From positions 1 through 16,057 of the forward strand of contig JAICTB010000018.1 in assembly GCA_025936595.1 (NCBI GenBank): DNA of 16,057 nt, given 5' to 3'. The DNA is from Thermoleophilia bacterium (GTDB lineage: Bacteria > Actinomycetota > Thermoleophilia > Gaiellales > Gaiellaceae). Below are positions 12,788 to 16,057 of this stretch, in pieces (the first letter of the stretch is position 1; each line of letters starts with the position of its first letter). Both the position numbers and the translations under genes were made by a program. The notes under the pieces are model-generated. The model searched no databases. It was not told the origin of the DNA and saw only the letters and a list, made by a program, of their open reading frames with translations.

Positions 12788-13361
12788 CGGCTGCGTAGAG
12801 CAGCAGGGCCGCGAGGGCGAAGCAGAGTGCCGCGGCGGCGACCGCTGTCTGCGTCAACGCCGAGGCGGCCGCGGCGGCGAGCACCGCGCCGACGACGAGC
12901 GTGTTCCCGAGCGGCCGGCGGCGCACGGTGGCCGCCGCGACCACGAGCACCGCCAGCGCGCCGAGAGAGCTACCCGCGATCGCAAGAACGCGCGGCAGTG
13001 CATCGACGTGATCCTGCGCGTGCGGCACGTGTGTCGTCGCGAACGTGCCGTGCACGGGCATCGCGACGGCGACGCCGACCGCGAGCCCGGTGTAGACGAG
13101 GCCGAGCGGTCCCGCCCAGCGCCGGCCCCAGAGTTGCAGCGAGCCGACGCCCAGCAGCGGCGCCGAGAGCAGGGCGCCGGCGAGATAGTAGACGCGGAAG
13201 GTGCGCGCGTCCCAGCCGTGGGCGGCGCCCCAGGCCATCGCCGCCGCAGCGGCGGCGAACGCGAGTAGGCCGCCTGCCCACGCGAGCCGGCGGACCCGCG
13301 CGAGAAGCCCCGCCAGGCGCAGCGAGAGCAATGCGGCGGCGAATGACAGGAGCACGTTCAC
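12774..13361 (-). CDS. Conserved-type membrane protein, about seven helices
   Basis: A 195-aa, very hydrophobic protein with about seven predicted helices (roughly 1-20, 26-46, 55-76, 83-103, 124-146, 150-168 and 171-192). The loop after helix 2 has GWDARTFRVYYLAGALLSAPLLG, which resembles a motif in unannotated actinobacterial membrane proteins; I cannot name the family or function. GTG 13361 is chosen at the start of the first helix, with CACACT 6 nt upstream as a poor -10. It diverges from the aminotransferase gene (31 bp between start codons) and its 3' end overlaps convergent gatB by 14 bp. Extended Ala-rich codons make part of this composition unavoidable in a GC-rich genome, but the helix pattern and codon bias support a real gene. 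Confidence 0.75.
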   Translation of the reverse strand: MNVLLSFAAALLSLRLAGLLARVRRLAWAGGLLAFAAAAAAMAWGAAHGWDARTFRVYYLAGALLSAPLLGVGSLQLWGRRWAGPLGLVYTGLAVGVAVAMPVHGTFATTHVPHAQDHVDALPRVLAIAGSSLGALAVLVVAAATVRRRPLGNTLVVGAVLAAAAASALTQTAVAAAALCFALAALLLYAAVRCR

Positions 13362-13367
13362 GGCGAC

Positions 13368-13373
13368 AGTGTG
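13368..13373 (-). promoter_or_regulatory. Weak -10 element of the membrane-protein gene
   Basis: On the minus strand this reads CACACT, 6 nt before the GTG; the six spacer bases plus start codon (GTCGCCGTG) are identical to those at the HMG-CoA reductase gene. The first base departs from TANNNT, so support is weak. Confidence 0.25.
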
Positions 13374-13379
13374 CTCACA

Positions 13380-13385
13380 TAGGCT
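13380..13385 (+). promoter_or_regulatory. -10 element of the aminotransferase gene
   Basis: TAGGCT lies 7 nt before GTG 13393. A partial -35, TTCACG (13357-13362), is spaced 17 bp away and overlaps the start codon of the divergent membrane-protein gene. A leaderless mRNA is expected. Confidence 0.6.
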
Positions 13386-13392
13386 GACGCTC

Positions 13393-14529
13393 GTGGAGAA
13401 GCGCTACCTCTTCACTCCGGGCCCGACGCCGGTGCCGCCCGAGGTGCTCGCCGCGGCGGCGGAGCCGATGGTGCATCACCGCGGCGCCGACTTTCGCGAG
13501 GTGTACGCGCGCACGCTGGGTCGGCTGAAGGAGGTCTTCCGCACGGAGTCGGACGTGCTCCTCTTCACGGCGTCGGGGAGCGGCGCGATGGAGTCGGCGG
13601 TTGCGAACCTCTGCGCGCCGGGAGAGCGCGTCGTGGTCGTCAGCCACGGCGCATTCGGGGAGCGGTGGGTCGCGATCTGCGAGCAACACGGGCTGGACGT
13701 GGAGGCGGTTCGCTACGAGTGGGGTGAGGCGCCGGACGCGGACGAGGTTGGAGCGGTCGTGCGGCAATCCGGCGCCGGGGTCGTGCTCTGCCAGCAGTCC
13801 GACACGTCGACGGGCGTCGTCGCGGACGTGCGCGCGCTCAAGGCGGCAGTCGGCGCTGCGACGCTCGTCGTCGATGCGATCTCCTCGCTCGGCGCAGTCC
13901 CGCTCGAGACCGACGCGTGGGGCATCGACGTCGTCGTCTCGGGCTCGCAGAAGGCGCTGATGTCGCCGCCCGGCCTCGCGATGGCGTCCGTCCCACCACA
14001 CGTGCTCGAGCGTGCGAAGCCGTCGCGCAGCTTCTACTTCGACTGGCCGAGGAACAAGCGCGCGCAGGACGCCCTCGACGCGGCGTTTACGCCCGCCGTC
14101 TCGCTCGTCCGCAGCCTCGACGTCGCCCTCGGGCTGATCCTCGACGACGGGCTCGACGCGGCGTTCGTGCGGCACGTGCGCCTCGGGCGCGCCGCGCGTG
14201 CGGGGGTGAAGGCGATGGGGCTGGAGCTGTTCTCGCCGGACGACGATTCGGCGGCGGTCGTGACCGCCGCGCGCGTGCCGGAGGGAGTCGACGGCACCGC
14301 GCTCCTTGCGCACCTGCGCGAGGCGCACGGCGTGACGCTCGCGCCGGGACACGCGCACCTGAAGGGCAAGATCTTCCGGATCGGCCACATCGGCTGGTTC
14401 GACGTCTTCGACATCGCGAGCGCGCTGGCGGCGATCGAGCTGTCGCTCACGGAGCTCGGTGCGCACATCGAGCGCGGCGTTGCGGTCGCGCGGGTGTTCG
14501 AGGCGTTCGAGACCAAAGTCACGGTATGA
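13393..14529 (+). CDS. Class V aminotransferase (Ser/Ala-glyoxylate type)
   Basis: A 378-aa PLP enzyme of fold type I, class V: FTPGPTPVPPEVL and HHRGADF at the N-terminus, FTASGSGAMESA (58-69) for phosphate binding, D161 in VVDAISSLG holding the PLP ring nitrogen, and the PLP lysine K187 in VVSGSQKALMSPPGLA. FRIGHIGW (328-335) carries the carboxylate-binding Arg. Sequence type is serine/alanine-glyoxylate aminotransferase, but the ATGA overlap with serA suggests it acts as the phosphoserine aminotransferase of serine synthesis, as proposed for related enzymes in organisms lacking a classical SerC. GTG 13393 is fixed by the -10 box 7 nt upstream and by the conserved N-terminus; the longer upstream frame runs through the divergent gene. 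Confidence 0.92.
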   Translation: MEKRYLFTPGPTPVPPEVLAAAAEPMVHHRGADFREVYARTLGRLKEVFRTESDVLLFTASGSGAMESAVANLCAPGERVVVVSHGAFGERWVAICEQHGLDVEAVRYEWGEAPDADEVGAVVRQSGAGVVLCQQSDTSTGVVADVRALKAAVGAATLVVDAISSLGAVPLETDAWGIDVVVSGSQKALMSPPGLAMASVPPHVLERAKPSRSFYFDWPRNKRAQDALDAAFTPAVSLVRSLDVALGLILDDGLDAAFVRHVRLGRAARAGVKAMGLELFSPDDDSAAVVTAARVPEGVDGTALLAHLREAHGVTLAPGHAHLKGKIFRIGHIGWFDVFDIASALAAIELSLTELGAHIERGVAVARVFEAFETKVTV

Positions 14530-16057
14530 AGATCCTCATCCGCGAGCCGATCGCGGATGCCGGGCTCGAGCTTCTGCGAGCATCGTTCGACGTGGTCGTC
14601 GACCCCGAGTCGCCGCTCGAGGAGATCGTCGGCGACTACGACGCGCTCGTCGTGCGGTCGGCGACGAAGGTGACGGCGGACGTAATCGCGCGCGCAGACC
14701 GGCTGAAGGTGATCGGCCGCGCCGGCGTCGGCGTCGACAACGTTGACGTCGAAGCCGCCACGCGCCGTGGAATCGTCGTCGCGAACGCGCCCGAGTCGAA
14801 CGTCGTCTCGGCGGCGGAGCACACGATCGGCCTCCTCGTCGCGCTCGCGCGGAACATCCCCCAGGCGCACGCCGCACTCATCGCGGGCCGCTGGGAGCGC
14901 TCGAAGTGGGGCGGCGTCGAGCTTGCCGACAAGACGCTCGGCGTCCTCGGGTTCGGCCGCATCGGCCGGCAGGTCGCGCGGCGTGCGCTCGGCCTGCAGA
15001 TGAACGTCGTCGCCTTCGACCCGTTTGTGTCGGCGGAGCGCTTTCGCGAGCTAGGCGCCGAGAGCGCGAGCTTCGACGAGGTGCTCGCGCGGTCCGACTT
15101 CCTGACGCTGCACCTTCCGCTGACCGACGAGACGCGTGGCGCGATCGATGCCGCCGCGATCGGGAAGATGCCCGACGGCGTTCGCATCGTCAACGCGGCG
15201 CGCGGAGAGCTCCTGGATGTCCCCGCGCTGATCGAGGCGCTCGAATCGGGCAAGGTCGCGGGAGCGGCCGTCGACGTTTTTCCGGAGGAGCCGTACGACG
15301 GGCCGCTGCTCACCGCGCCGAACGTGGTCGTCACGCCGCACCTCGCGGCCTCGACGGGTGAGGCGCAGGACCGGGCGGGTGTGATCGTCGCCGAGCAGGT
15401 CGCGGCGGCGTTGCAGGGCGGGCTCGTGACGAACGCCGTCAACATCCCGGCGGTCGGCGCCGACGACCTGCAGGTGCTCGGGCCGTTCGTGCCGCTCGCG
15501 GCCAAGCTGGGGCGGCTGGCGATGGAGATCGCGGGCCGCGACGTGCGCACGATCACGGTCGAGGTGTACGGCGAGCTCGCCGAGTACGACACGCGCCTGC
15601 TCACCGTCGCCGCGCTGAACGGCGCCTTCCAGGGTGGCACGGAGAAGCCTGTCAACTACGTCAACGCCCCCGTCATCGCCGCGGATCGCGGCATCGAGGT
15701 GGTAGAGGAGCGGCGGCGCGCGGCTCGCGACTACACGAACCTCGTCGCGGTCTCTGTCGACGCGGTGCGCGTCGCCGGCACGACGATCGGAAAGGACGCG
15801 CGGCAGTTCCTCGTCTCGGCGCTCGGCTTCGAGCTCGAGATGGAGCTCGCGCCGCGCATGGCGCTTCTTCAGTATGACGACGTTCCAGGTGTGATCGGCC
15901 GCGTCGGCATGCTCTTCGGGGCCGCCGGCGTGAACATCGCGAACATGACGGTCTCCCGGAACCGGGAGGGCGGCAAGGCGCTGATGGCGCTCTCGATCGA
16001 CACCGTCGCTCCGCCCGAGCTCGCCGCCGAGCTGCGCGAGGGGATGGACGCAGCGCA
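14526..16057 (+). CDS. serA: D-3-phosphoglycerate dehydrogenase, long form (3' end cut off)
   Basis: SerA oxidises 3-phosphoglycerate to 3-phosphohydroxypyruvate with NAD, the first step of serine synthesis. The 510 residues visible cover nearly all of the long (about 525-530 aa) form: a split substrate domain (1-95 and 280-310), a Rossmann domain with GFGRIG (142-147) and D165, and the catalytic set R226 (NAARGE), E255 (FPEEP) and H272 (TPHLAAST). These are followed by the ASB domain (about 315-440) and the start of the C-terminal ACT domain (445 onward, LLQYDDVPGVIGRVGMLFG) that gives serine feedback in mycobacterial-type enzymes. ATG 14526 overlaps the aminotransferase stop (ATGA). The frame is open at the window edge; only some 15-20 residues should be missing. 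Confidence 0.97.
   Translation, partial: MKILIREPIADAGLELLRASFDVVVDPESPLEEIVGDYDALVVRSATKVTADVIARADRLKVIGRAGVGVDNVDVEAATRRGIVVANAPESNVVSAAEHTIGLLVALARNIPQAHAALIAGRWERSKWGGVELADKTLGVLGFGRIGRQVARRALGLQMNVVAFDPFVSAERFRELGAESASFDEVLARSDFLTLHLPLTDETRGAIDAAAIGKMPDGVRIVNAARGELLDVPALIEALESGKVAGAAVDVFPEEPYDGPLLTAPNVVVTPHLAASTGEAQDRAGVIVAEQVAAALQGGLVTNAVNIPAVGADDLQVLGPFVPLAAKLGRLAMEIAGRDVRTITVEVYGELAEYDTRLLTVAALNGAFQGGTEKPVNYVNAPVIAADRGIEVVEERRRAARDYTNLVAVSVDAVRVAGTTIGKDARQFLVSALGFELEMELAPRMALLQYDDVPGVIGRVGMLFGAAGVNIANMTVSRNREGGKALMALSIDTVAPPELAAELREGMDAA

Noticed and set aside
13375..14466. A 363-codon minus-strand frame opposite the aminotransferase
   Set aside because: Antisense shadow; composition dominated by Arg, Val and His, with no motif, against a clear PLP enzyme on the plus strand.
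1..16057. CRISPR array, prophage or secondary-metabolite cluster
   Set aside because: No regularly spaced repeats, Cas, phage structural or assembly-line genes are present. The ABM-like gene alone does not indicate a biosynthetic cluster.

Overview
This is a GC-rich bacterial chromosomal segment (roughly 68-70% G+C by eye). The gene content and control signals point to an actinobacterium, most plausibly class Thermoleophilia (Gaiellales/Solirubrobacterales type). That placement is an inference from the GC content, the leaderless promoters, the CGAAC-N4-GTTCG SOS box and the mix of genes; no marker gene in the window settles it. Apart from the 5'-truncated tRNA and a 3'-truncated serA, the genes look intact, and most are housekeeping genes.

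Layout: The left edge holds the 3' end of a tRNA gene, followed by about 410 bp with no convincing gene (one possible 46-aa membrane ORF) and a TetR regulator (445-1032). A 167-bp palindromic element (1038-1204) then leads into a SOS-box-controlled unit. This unit is a DEDDh exonuclease/GIY-YIG (Cho/UvrC-N-like) repair nuclease (1238-2869), an overlapping SAM methyltransferase (2853-3923) and a 25-aa hydrophobic peptide (3960-4037) whose ribosome-binding site lies in a hairpin. An intrinsic terminator closes it (4070-4098). Next come a DUF1385 membrane protein and pdxS (4118-5784). On the opposite strand are a kinase-less PASTA membrane protein (5790-6779), an ABM-type small protein (6890-7210) and a divergent HMG-CoA reductase (7207-8394). 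A second, 90-bp copy of the palindromic element (8405-8494) fills the divergent gap between the reductase and folD (8506-9357). A cold-shock gene (9429-9632) and a strong hairpin precede the translationally coupled gatC-gatA-gatB operon (9703-12787). A minus-strand seven-helix membrane protein (12774-13361) follows, divergent from a class V aminotransferase (13393-14529) coupled to serA (14526 to the right edge, incomplete).

How the genes work together: gatCAB makes the amidotransferase that corrects Glu-tRNA(Gln)/Asp-tRNA(Asn). The aminotransferase and SerA plausibly form the first two steps of serine synthesis, and folD uses the one-carbon units derived from serine. pdxS makes the PLP that the aminotransferase needs. 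The repair nuclease unit appears to be DNA-damage inducible.

Most notable points: (1) an apparently undescribed palindromic repeat family, two copies here, with terminal inverted repeats beginning TAGAGGC, whose ends coincide with the -35 or -10 hexamers of neighbouring genes; (2) a LexA box exactly filling the spacer of a leaderless promoter in front of the Cho-like nuclease; (3) a small hydrophobic peptide, with its ribosome-binding site in a hairpin, at the end of that unit; (4) a repeated leaderless layout in which TANNNT sits 6-7 nt before the start codon.
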